Source of the DNA: Ampullaceana balthica | Lineage: Eukaryota > Mollusca > Gastropoda > Lymnaeidae | NCBI GenBank assembly: GCA_944989445.1 | Contig: CALYLW010000341.1 | Location: forward strand, 400,246-464,245 | Length of the DNA: 64,000 nucleotides | Reading direction: 5' to 3' | Shown: positions 10,047-18,967 of the stretch, in pieces | Position numbering within the stretch: position 1 is the stretch's first letter | How the letters are laid out: the number at the start of each line of letters is the position of its first letter | Translations under genes and position numbers: made by a program | Notes under the pieces: model-generated | Told to the model about the DNA's origin: nothing | Database searches by the model: none | Seen by the model: only the letters and a program-made list of their open reading frames with translations

Positions 10047-11780
10047 TTTAAAATGTTCCAGCTGTATAAGTTTTACCGCCTATAAAATGTTCCAGCTGTA
10101 TAAGTTTTACCGCCTATAAAATGTTCCCGCTGTATAAGTTTTACCGCCTATAAAATGTTCCAGCTGTATAAGTTTTACCGCCATAAAATGTTCCAGCTGT
10201 ATAAGTTTTACCGCCTATAAAATGTTCCACCTGTATAAGTTTTACCGCCTATAAAATGTTCAAGCGGTTCACGTTTTACCGCCTATAAAATGTTCCAGCG
10301 GTATAAGTTTTACCGCCTATAAAATGTTCCAGCGGTATAAGTTTTACCGCCTATAAAATGTTCCAGCGGTATAAGTTTAACCGCCTATAAAATGTTCCAG
10401 CGGTATAAGTTTAACCGCCTATAAAATGTTCCAGCGGTATAAGTTTAACCGCCTATAAAATGTTCCAGCGGTATAAGTTTTACCGCCTATAAAATGTTCC
10501 AGCGGTATAAGTTTAACCGCCTATAAAATGTTCCAGCTGTATAAGTTTAACCGCCTATAAAATGTTCCAGCTGTATAAGTTTAACCGCCTATAAAATGTT
10601 CCAGCTGTATAAGTTTAACCGCCTATAAAATGTTCCAGCGGTATAAGTTTAACCGCCTATAAAATGTTCCAGCGCTATAAGTTTAACCGCCTATAAAATG
10701 TTCAAGCGGTTCACGTTTTACCGCCTATAAAATGTTCAAGCGGTTCACGTTTTACCGCCTATAAAATGTTCCAGCGGTATAAGTTTAACCGCCTATAAAA
10801 TGTTCAAGCGGTTCACGTTTTACCGCCTATAAAATGTTCCAGCGGTATAAGTTTAACCGCCTATAAAATGTTCAAGCGGTTCACGTTTTACCGCCTATAA
10901 AATGTTCCAGCTGTATAAGTTTTACCGCCTATAAAATGTTCCAGCGGTATAAGTTTAACCGCCTATAAAATGTTCCAGCTGTATAAGTTTTACCGCCTAT
11001 AAAATGTTCCAGAGGTATAAGTTTTACCGCCTATAAAATGTTCCAGTGGTATAAGTTTAACCGCCTATAAAATGTTCCAGCTGTATAAGTTTTACCGCCT
11101 ATAAAATGTTCCAGCTGTATAAGTTTTACCGCCTATAAAATGTTCCAGCGGTATAAGTTTTACCGCCTATAAAATGTTCCAGCTGTATAAGTTTAACCGC
11201 CTATAAAATGTTCCAGCTGTATAAGTTTAACCGCCTATAAAATGTTCCAGCTGTATAAGTTTAACCGCCTATAAAATGTTCCAGCGGTATAAGTTTAACC
11301 GCCTATAAAATGTTCCAGCGGTATAAGTTTAACCGCCTATAAAATGTTCCAGCTGTATAAGTTTAACCGCCTATAAAATGTTCCAGCGGTATAAGTTTAA
11401 CCGCCTATAAAATGTTCCAGCTGTATAAGTTTAACCGCCTATAAAATGTTCCAGCTGTATAAGTTTAACCGCCTATAAAATGTTCCAGCGCTATAAGTTT
11501 TACCGCCTATAAAATGTTCCAGCGGTTTAAGTTTTACCGCCTATAGAATGTTCCAGCGGTTTAAGTTCTACCGCCTTTAAAATGTTCCAGCGGTTTAAGT
11601 TTTACCGCCTATAGAATGTTCCAGCGGTTTAAGTTTTACCGCCTTTAAAATGTTCCAGCGGTTTAAGTTTTACCGCCTATAGAATGTTCCAGCGGTTTAA
11701 GTTTTACCGCCTATAAAATGTTCCAACGGTTTAAGTTTTACCGCCTATAGAATGTTCTAGCAGTATAAGTTTTACCGCCT
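10047..11780 (+). repeat. Minisatellite, ~34-bp hairpin-forming unit, ~50 copies, gene A intron 1
   Basis: The unit contains TATAAAATGTTCCAGCGG followed by TATAAGTTTTACCGCC. In units with GCGGTA the text GCGGTA-TAAGTTT-TACCGC makes a 6-bp stem with a 7-base loop. Variants with GCTGTA or GCGCTA weaken it. Alternating variants (tttaac or ttttac, ggttcacg) form local higher-order patterns. The units at the 3' end (from about 11510) differ, with 'ggtttaag' and 'tatagaatg'. Confidence 0.9.
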
Positions 11781-11949
11781 TCAAAGTACGCCATTCCCTT
11801 ATTGAGTCACAGAATTAAATTGAATTTGAAGCCTCCTAAACTTTAAACAAAAAACAGATCTTGTTTGCAAAGTTTTTACAAAAATAAGTAAAAACGATTC
11901 AAATTCATGTCAGGTGTAAAGAGTGTTAAATTATTTTTTTTTCTTTTAG

Positions 11950-13150
11950 CGCTTTTTGTGTGCTAATCAGATAGATGCAAAATTACTAGACTTCCCAAAA
12001 GCATTTGACAAAGCTCACCACTTTGGTTTACCTAAGAAGCTTTTAATTACATGTACTTTGGAATCTCGGGTCCCAAACATCATTGGATGCAAGACTTGCT
12101 TTTGTGTGGAGAGCAAATTGGTATTATTAATGGATCTTTATCAACACAAAAAACGGTAAAGCTAGGATTTGCACAAGGAACTTTCTTAGGTCCCCTAATG
12201 TTTTTAATTAATATAAATGATTTACCCTACATCATCTCAACAGGAGCAAAAGTTAGGTTACTATCTGACGATCGTATAATCTTTAGAACAATTGAATCAG
12301 AAAAAGATAGCAAATTATTACAAAAAGATTTATCAAAGTGTCAACTCTTAAGAGTAACACAGAAAAAGAAATAAATACAATCAAAATGATTCATTCGTGG
12401 AACACAACTAATCCAAACTAACAATGCAAAATAAATGGTAAATTATCAACGAATCCCCCATGCCTAAGATGGAATTTTTAAAAATCAAAAAAATACCTCA
12501 GGCTTTATAAAAAGAAACTTTTACAGATGTAATAAGAATGTAAAACTAAAATGCCATCTTACTTTGCCGAGACCTATACTAGAATATGCATCTTCTATAT
12601 GGGACCCATCCAGCAAAGAAATCATTGATAAACTAAATTGAATTTTTTTTTAAAAGCTACCATATTCATTACAGGAGAATGTTTAAAACTATAAATATAA
12701 TAATACCATTAGTTAAATCTGGAAACTTTGAAATGCTAGAGGATAGAAGACAAGAGATCAAAGTAGTAATAATACATATGGCAATAATTGTGTGTGTTTG
12801 TGTGTGTGTGTGTGTTTGTGTGCGTGTGTGTGTGTGTTTGTGTGTGTGTTTGTGTGTGTGTGTGTTTGTGTATTTCTAAGTTAGAATTCATTGCTCTGTG
12901 TATTTTTACTGTTTTGCTCTTTGTTATTCTATCCTCTGAGATAGACAGGTATCAAAAAACTTCTCTTTTACCGTATGCAAGAACAAACACATTCAAAGTT
13001 TCGGCATTGCCGTCCGGAATTCGAAAGTGGAATGGGTGTCCTCAGGAAATCAGGAAGACCAACACTCTTTCTTTTGAAAACTGTAATAAAAGTGCAAGAC
13101 AAGACATAAACAATGGATAAGCGTAGGACGCAATAATCTTTTGTACCAAA
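11950..13150 (+). pseudogene. Jockey/CR1-like LINE reverse transcriptase remnant
   Basis: The translation shows LLDFPKAFDKAHH (the LDFSKAFDKVPH motif of LINE RTs). It then shows GFAQGTFLGPLMFLININDL (the GVPQGSVLGPLLFLIYINDL motif) and LLSDDRIIFRTI (the FADD catalytic box, here SDD). Farther on comes a C-terminal motif like ALPSGIRKWNGCPQEI. The pieces lie in different frames with stops and are split by a TG microsatellite, so this is a 5'-truncated, decayed copy. It lies inside intron 1 of gene A in the same orientation. Confidence 0.75.
12788..12873. repeat. (TG)n microsatellite
   Basis: A run of TG dinucleotides is broken by occasional TTTG, inside the LINE remnant. The Cys/Val-rich open frames across it are an artefact of the repeat. 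Confidence 0.9.
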
Positions 13151-13392
13151 GGAGCGTCTGTAAAAAAAAGTTGTTTCCTTTTGAGAAGTGCACATTTTTA
13201 TTAGAAATACAATGCTTGTACGCTAAAATTATATTTGCGTCTCTTAAAATATAGATCACCCATTGATACTTTTACCGCTTGACTTAATTGTAATGAGAAA
13301 AACAAATTAAAACTTATAATACGGTTAATACGTTTTTGTTAGATTGTATGTAAAATACTGTTAAATGAAATCAATTTTACCAAGTCTTTTAA

Positions 13393-13680
13393 GGGGCCGT
13401 CCATAAAGTACGTCACGCTCCATAATGGGGGGGGGGAGGGGGTGTAAGAAAGTGTGACAGTTTGTGATAGGGGCGAGGGGGCCATATGTGACGTCACGGT
13501 GTTTTATATTAAACTTTAATTATTTTGTTAATAAAAATTTTTTTTTCGAAAGTGTGACGTACTTTACGGGGGGGGGGAGGGGGGTGTTTCTAAGATTTGT
13601 GACAGTTTGTGACAGGTGGGAGTGGGGTGGGGGGGTAAAAATTGTCAAAATCAGCGTGACATACTTAATGGTTGGACCAT
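13393..13680. mobile_element. MITE with GGGGCCGTCCATAAA-type inverted ends
   Basis: The left end GGGGCCGTCCATAAAGTACG is matched by the reverse complement of the right end, which contains CCATTAAGTATGTCACGC. The interior is G-rich with repeated 'gtgacagtttgtgac'. Related ends occur at 30525-33200 and from 63724. The element ends only about 33 bp before the acceptor of gene A exon 2, and so is close to that exon's branch-point region. Confidence 0.65.
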
Positions 13681-13713
13681 TATACATTTTAAAAATAAAA
13701 TGTTCTTTTCCAG

Positions 13714-13847
13714 ACGCCCCGGTAGATGGTGATGATATTCAAAATAATAGCGAAAAAAGTCTCAATCTTAACACCGCGTTGACATCTCTGTGGGCCAGGG
13801 AAGTTCCACTACACATGTTACCACTTCTCTTAGGAAAGTTTGGCTGG
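13714..13847 (+). CDS. Gene A coding exon 2: pro-segment end and C-terminal peptide
   Basis: The acceptor is TTCTTTTCCAG|AC. The split codon completes to Asp and opens DAPVDGDD, aligned with EAPVDGED in gene B. Then follow SEKSLNLN, a hydrophobic stretch and LPLLLGKFGW. The exon ends at GGCTGG|GTGAGT, exactly aligned with GGCTAA|GTAAGT in gene B, in phase 0. Without splicing, reading continues to a TAG at 13869-13871, adding VSIMIEK. With splicing to the candidate exon at 15838 the precursor is about 100 residues, close to the 104 of gene B. There are no Cys residues and no dibasic cleavage sites. The function is unknown. Confidence 0.7.
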
Positions 13848-13871
13848 GTGAGTATCATGATAGAAAAGTAG

Positions 13872-14892
13872 TTGTCATTTAAAATAAATATACAAAAACA
13901 TAGTGAGACTGCTACAAAATGCATTTTAAAATTATTATTATTATTATTATAATTATTATTTTAATGTCTCATATACGGGGTATTGGTGGAAGCATTGCAA
14001 TGTGCACAAAATCTAAATATAGACGAATATCGACGTTTTACACCTTCCTTAATCGGAAAAACCCAATTTTGCAATCTTGTTTGTATGTGTGTGTCTCTCT
14101 GAACACGGCAGCTTGAGTACCATTTCATTTAGGTGGACCAAGTGTCATTCTTAAGTATAAGTCATTGTACGTATATATTTCCATAAACTTTTGAGCGATT
14201 TCTGGGTACCGGAAGTGGTACTTTACTTCACTGGAAGTGCAACCTCAAACCTTACTGTTTCATACGAATATATACTAAGAAGAAGTTTAAGGGAGTTCAC
14301 TCCCGCTTTTATTTTTCCCCTCATATCAGTCTATTATGAGTTTGAAAGATCATCTACCTTGTTATTGTAACTAATAACGTCTTTACCGCGTACTTCAATT
14401 TGCCATGTTTTAACAGTCAATTAAAATAATTTATTTTTTATAAACAATTTATATGTTTCGGTTATCAATTATATACAAGACGCTACGTTTATACATTAAT
14501 ACTTTCTGCGTTTATCGATTATGTCAATTCCTTTATGTCGCCGAATCCTAATATCTTGAGCTCTGTATAGGGTCAAAGTTACAAAGAATATCGTTTATCT
14601 CGCCGGCCACAGCACAGTAGATCAGCAGTAACATGAAATCTACCCGCTGGTAACTTATAGTAAACCTCTCTAGGGTGAAGGCCGTCAACTTAGCGGATAA
14701 TATGACAACACGCACGAATTGAAATAAAGGTTAACTGGTTCAGATAAAACCGGAATCAATCTGGACCGGGCCTAGTCTTAAGACTGCTTTATAAACAAAT
14801 TTCTCAAGCACTAAGGTTTATACTGATTAACAGGTTTACATTGATTAGCACACATCAAATAGATATGGAAATTTTTAGCAATTATTAATTTA
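13872..14892. other. Gene A intron 2, 5' part
   Basis: It contains an ATT/TTA microsatellite at about 13930-13962 and otherwise AT-rich unique sequence. No conserved exon was found here. Confidence 0.4.
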
Positions 14893-15780
14893 TTAGCGTA
14901 TCACCCGTCAAAAATGACGGAAGTTTTCAGCTGAAATCTATTTATTTTGACCACCTTTTATATGAAAAATTAATTTTTCTGAAATGTACACAAAGTATTT
15001 TATAATAGGGGTTGTAGGGTACCTACGGCGCCCCCTTTGTTTTTTTATTTTATAATTAACCATCATCAAATCCTCTTTTTAAATCCTTTATATTAACTCG
15101 TGATGTCTGTTTGAACCTTGCTTGCTTGCTTGCTTGATTGTTGCCAAAACTTTGGATCGATTTTTAACCCACTTCCTCGTAAGCTAGCGATCTGACATTT
15201 TGCAGGCAGACTTGTGCCGATGATAAAAACGATGTCTCAAAATTTCAGATCGATCGCATGTACTGTAATTAAATTATTGAATTTTTAGATTATTTTATTT
15301 ATCTCTATGTATCATGTTAAATTTTTGAGATAGTGTCGCGGTGCCTATTACATTGAACGACCTTTCCTGTCGCGCAATAAGGTGCGTATTTTATTGACAA
15401 CACTTTTTATAAACATATTCCTGATCGGTGAGCATTATATTAAACACGTTTTACGAGACATAACTACAATTTTGTATTTTTTATGGTCTTGCGCTGCGTA
15501 TTATAATGAACATTCTTTTAGTTACGTCTAGTACATAAAGGATTTTTAGTGAAAAACTTGGTTTTTTTACGTTTTTTTAAAATTACATTGTGTTCCCTTT
15601 TCCAAAATTAAAATATGAGCTGAAACAATGACGTCATATAATTTTTTTTACAGCGCATCTTTAATTTGCACACCTTTTGATGCATTGGTGCAGTAATTTG
15701 GCGCACTGCTTTCTAAAATTAGTAGCGTTACATCCACACATACATACATACATATAGACGACGGGAATTATGTATATTAA
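14893..15780 (-). mobile_element. Non-autonomous Helitron, minus strand, in gene A intron 2
   Basis: On the minus strand the 3' end is the stem CCGTCA/TGACGG followed by GTGATACG and CTAA (plus coordinates 14893-14896), then T. The 5' part matches the copies at 6434 and 6966, including 'cagcgcaccaaattactgca'-type text and 'gcatcaaaaggtgtgcaaat'. It also contains a diverged copy of the 150-bp module (about 15090-15300). The 5' terminus near 15780 is degenerate. Confidence 0.65.
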
Positions 15781-15837
15781 TATTGATGATTGCCGCCATA
15801 ATGGAGTGTTAATACTATTTTATTATTATTTTTGCAG

Positions 15838-15885
15838 GGAGGATTTGTCCCGGGGCAAAACCAGACAACAAGGAGTCTGTTTTGA
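15838..15885 (+). CDS. Gene A candidate coding exon 3
   Basis: A strong acceptor (a T/A-rich tract with 'ttattatttttgcag') ends at 15837. In phase 0, as required by the exon 2 donor, the reading frame gives GGFVPGQNQTTRSLF and a TGA at 15883-15885. That brings the precursor to about 100 residues. No paralogous exon exists in gene B, where the stop falls in exon 2 and exon 3 is untranslated. The evidence is therefore only the splice signal, the phase and the length. A poly(A) signal candidate is AATAAA at 16513-16518. Confidence 0.4.
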   Translation, partial: GGFVPGQNQTTRSLF

Positions 15886-16637
15886 AGGCTTTTTATTCCC
15901 GCCCCCCCCCCAACCAAAAAAAAGTGTTTTTTTTATCCCTAACTGAGTTTTGTATTACAGTAATCGCTGTATTTCCCAGTTAGAATTTAATGTTATGTGT
16001 ATTATTTACTATTTTGCTCTTGATTCTTCTTCTCCTAGTGTTTCTAGTTAAAGGAATGGTGTCATATTTAACAATGTTTATTAGAATATTGTGTGTCGTA
16101 GACAACTAGACATAAACTAAACTCTAAAACAGATCCCCTTATTAAATTGATCTATGACTATTACAACGGAAAACTTTTTGTGTTTTTTTCTTTCTTTGTG
16201 AACTGTTCTCCATTTTAACATCACGTGTGTGACCATTCGCCATATTAACTATACACTCTTTTAGCTTTCTTTTCAATGACATGTCTTCCTGTAAAATATC
16301 ACTTCTTTATTTTACCATTGACAATGGACACCATACTAATTCACTAACATTTCAATCATGATAATCGTTGTGGGATAAGGTATGAACGTATCTCTTTATT
16401 AAACCGTAGCTCAATTCAAACAATTCAATTATTATTATATTTTTCTTGTACAATCTTATGTCTTAACCATAAAACTGTCGCGTCCAAATAATTTGCATGG
16501 CCAGATAAAGATAATAAACATAAAGGACATGAGTTGAGACGTTTTTATTACAAAATTTTAACGTGAAGGGTGAAATTGAAATCTTGACTGAATTAAATAG
16601 ATGATGCCAGGCTCAACATCACTGGTTTGATACGTAT
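15886..16637. other. Possible gene A 3' UTR and intergenic sequence
   Basis: It holds C- and A-rich runs and a short stretch (about 15965-16045) resembling the LINE remnant near 12880-12950. AATAAA is at 16513. No further coding region is seen. Confidence 0.35.
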
Positions 16638-16966
16638 CATATCACCCTCCATCCACTGCCACTGTTGTCATATCACCCTCCATCTAAAGCCACTGTTGTC
16701 ATATCAACCTCCATCCACTGCCACTGTTGTCATATCACACTCCATCTAAAGCCACTGTTGTCATATCACACTCCATCTAAAGCCACTGTTGTCATATCAC
16801 CTTCCATCCACTGCCACTGTTGTCATATCACCTTCCATCCACTGCCACTGTTGTCATATCACCCTCCATCCACTGCCACTGTTGTCATATCACCCTCCAT
16901 CCATTGCCACTGTTGTCATATCACCATCCATCCACTGCCACTGTTGTCATATCACCCTCCACACTC
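16638..16966 (+). repeat. Minisatellite, 31-bp unit, ~11 copies, upstream of gene B
   Basis: The unit contains CATATCACCCTCCATCCACT and GCCACTGTTGT, with variant units that replace 'ccactg' by 'taaagc'. The array ends about 20 bp before the start of the promoter block shared with gene A, so it marks the edge of the duplicated segment. Confidence 0.9.
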
Positions 16967-16984
16967 GCAAGACATCGAATGGTA

Positions 16985-17309
16985 GGACATTTCAATATTT
17001 CGGTTAGTTCCGAGGTGAAGGGGCACTAACGACCCGTCACCTTACTAAAAGAACATCAATGGGACTTTCCCCACCTGTCCACGCTAGCTGACGTCAACCT
17101 CGGTCTGGTGTTAGTTTTATTACCCAGTCAGTATCACGCGCACGGACCACCTCACAAAGGAGCAGGGACATCACATAGGAGGTGGACATGAGTGTATGTC
17201 AATAGCAGACAGTCCTGTGATAGGTACTTGGGGGCTGATTGAGGGCTGGTCTGTTTGACTTGAATAACACCAGGGCGTAATCACCAGGTTTGTCTCTGGA
17301 TATGGGCAG
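16985..17309 (+). promoter_or_regulatory. Gene B upstream region
   Basis: It can be aligned with the gene A upstream block at 5870-6251. Shared features are the 'cctcacaaaggagcaggga' tract, 'gtgtatgtcaatagc', 'gctgattgagggctggtc' and the TATA region. The similarity falls off upstream at the 31-bp minisatellite. Confidence 0.6.
17061..17070 (+). promoter_or_regulatory. Perfect kappa-B consensus upstream of gene B
   Basis: GGGACTTTCC fits the Rel/NF-kappa-B consensus GGGRNYYYCC at all positions and lies about 240 bp upstream of the TATA box. It is absent at the aligned position of gene A. A single 10-bp match can occur by chance. It gains weight only from the promoter context. Confidence 0.35.
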
Positions 17310-17316
17310 TATATAA
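17310..17316 (+). promoter_or_regulatory. TATA box of gene B
   Basis: TATATAA is followed after about 18 bp by the conserved 'cccactgagagatattc' block, matching gene A in sequence and spacing. Transcription is expected to start near 17340. Confidence 0.65.
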
Positions 17317-17339
17317 TGGTTTGTAGAACCCACTGAGAG

Positions 17340-17434
17340 ATATTCTCCGCCACGATACCTCGGCCTGCGATAGACGAGACCTTCAGTTCAAAAAAGAAGC
17401 GGAATTAAATTTTTAAAAAAAAATTTCCATAAAG
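17340..17434 (+). other. Gene B non-coding first exon (5' UTR)
   Basis: It begins about 30 bp after the TATA box, contains 'ccgccacgatacctcggcct' (conserved in gene A), and ends CATAAAG|GTATGT, a good donor. The following intron is only about 510 bp and ends 'catgaacag' directly before the ATG. Confidence 0.55.
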
Positions 17435-17944
17435 GTATGTCCAATTTAAAAAAAACACAATATTTTAAACGAATTGGATAAACTTATTCTGATTATTTTG
17501 TATTTCTCTCTTTTTTTTAAAATTTTTTATTTTATTTTAGAGATTACTGGGATGGACCAGATTAATGGCAATAAAATGGCCCACATATTTAGTAATTTTT
17601 ATTGTTAAAGTGAGTGGTAATTCTCATGGCTAATTTTGATATCAACATACTTTTTCTCAGGGTGTTTTATTTACTTCTAGGTATTAACATTATTTATAAG
17701 TTCGTAAAAAATATAAATGGAAAAAAATAATGTTGTAATATTATTGGTGCTGTTGCATTTTGTATTTCGAAATATCCATATCTGTCTGCTGCCACTCCTA
17801 TACCCCAACTTAGTCTTTAGTGCACCTTTACTATGGATGTTTAGCTCATCTTCAAATATTTTCCCAAAATATATTACATCTTTGATAATAGTATGTTTTT
17901 ACTCGCTTCTAAAGATTTGTATCTCATTGTTGCTTCATGAACAG

Positions 17945-18065
17945 ATGGCCTCCCACTTTATCATTGCTGCTCTGCTTGTTGTCGCACTGGTGGTGAATAT
18001 TGCTTACAGTCTACCTGTCCCGGCTGAAGGGGAAGAGGGTAGCGAGTTTCAGGACGTCACTACAG
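17945..18065 (+). CDS. Gene B coding exon 1: signal peptide and acidic pro-segment
   Basis: It has the same architecture as gene A exon 1: an acceptor 'aacag' immediately before ATGGCC, 40 codons plus one base, and an ACAG|GTGAGT donor. Residues 1-22 are a signal peptide with core FIIAALLVVALVVNIA and a likely cut after AYS. Residues 23-40 begin LPVPAEGEEG and end EFQDVTT. An upstream in-frame ATG at 17717 would add residues, but it lies in the intron and is not conserved. The exon belongs to an unrecognised family of secreted precursors. With the acidic pro-segment, it fits a peptide that is processed after secretion. Confidence 0.8.
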
Positions 18066-18152
18066 GTGAGTTGCACATGTAACCATGAACGGACTGCACG
18101 ACTACAGATAAGTTGTGAATAAAATCACGGAAGGTCTACACGTCTAATTCAG
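18066..18152 (+). repeat. Two degenerate splice-donor units at gene B intron 1
   Basis: Directly after exon 1 come a 42-bp unit (GTGAGTTGCACATGTAACCA to CGACTACAG) and a 45-bp decayed unit starting ATAAGTTGTGAATAAAATCA. They match the 34/42-bp repeat of gene A intron 1. Gene B thus shows either the seed state before expansion or the result of contraction. Confidence 0.75.
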
Positions 18153-18773
18153 GTATCAAAAGTTTCGAGTTTCAAGTGTTTGTTATACTTTACAAACTAT
18201 ACTTTCAAACTATACTTTCAAACTAGGACTTTATAAGAATCCTAATTAATACTACATTTACTCGACTTCAGGATACGCTATTGGATATTTATTTACATCT
18301 CAGAGATAAACCAAAAACATAGACTCCTACCCGTCCTACACCACATTTAAATTTCCATTAAAAATACAATTTTGTATTTTAAAAAAAAGACTAAAACTAT
18401 TTATACTTCTAAATTAAATTACGTCCCCAACTAACGTCAGGCTCAAACTGATGGTGCACAGGTGTGGAAAATCATTTTAAAAAGTTATTTCTGTTTGGTT
18501 TCTTAGAATAGGTGTTACCTTGATAATTGAGTGTATTAGTATTAAGTCGTACAATCGTTCGCCATTGCACTCACTAAAATTATGTTTGCTTCCCTTTAAC
18601 TTAGAGTTGCTTCCCTTGCTATCCCCCATCCCCCACCCATAAATCAATTTCTCTTTTTAACAAAATGCAACTTTTTCAAGTAAATGTTAGACGTTATTTG
18701 AATAGTAATACTCTTAAACCATTTAAATTTTGCCTAGTCTTAATAACATCATTTTTAAATTGCTCGTCTCTAG
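18153..18773 (+). other. Remainder of gene B intron 1
   Basis: AT-rich intron sequence ends in an acceptor (ctcgtctctag at 18763-18773). No other feature is seen. Confidence 0.5.
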
Positions 18774-18967
18774 AAGCTCCAGTAGACGGTGAAGATAATC
18801 TCAAGATTAGCGGGAAGAGTCTCAACCTCAACAGCCTGACGACCATTCTATTGCTCAGGAATATATTAGGCAACACCAACACCGGAATTAACACCGGTAC
18901 CGGAATATTGTCAGGAATCAACACGCAGAGTCTGCTTACTTTATACCTGCTCGGGCGTGTTGGCTAA
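18774..18967 (+). CDS. Gene B coding exon 2: pro-segment end, cationic C-terminal half and stop
   Basis: The split codon gives Glu, opening EAPVDGED, then ISGKSLNLN as in gene A. After Asp49 there is no Asp or Glu to the end, while two Lys and two Arg remain. The region is rich in Leu, Ile, Thr, Asn and Gly, with an NTG-repeat segment (GNTNTGINTGTG) absent from gene A. It ends LYLLGRVG and a stop at 18965-18967. A Gly just before the stop can be an amidation donor. The full precursor is 104 residues with no Cys. A secreted hydrophobic cationic peptide with an acidic pro-piece is consistent with an antimicrobial or neuropeptide-like role, but no family match is claimed. Confidence 0.75.

Noticed and set aside
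8962..11780. Possible CRISPR array
   Set aside because: The units are contiguous without unique spacers, and the context is an animal intron.
12679..12879. Val/Cys-rich frame
   Set aside because: It is translation of a TG microsatellite.
13464..13871. 135-codon frame as a single gene
   Set aside because: Only its last part (from 13714) is real coding sequence. The first part is a G-rich MITE read by chance in the same frame.
16665..17029. His/Pro/Cys-rich frames upstream of gene B
   Set aside because: They are products of the 31-bp minisatellite and differ by frame with equal length.
17717..17944. Upstream in-frame start for gene B
   Set aside because: It lies within the intron before the conserved acceptor, is not matched in gene A and would bury the signal peptide.
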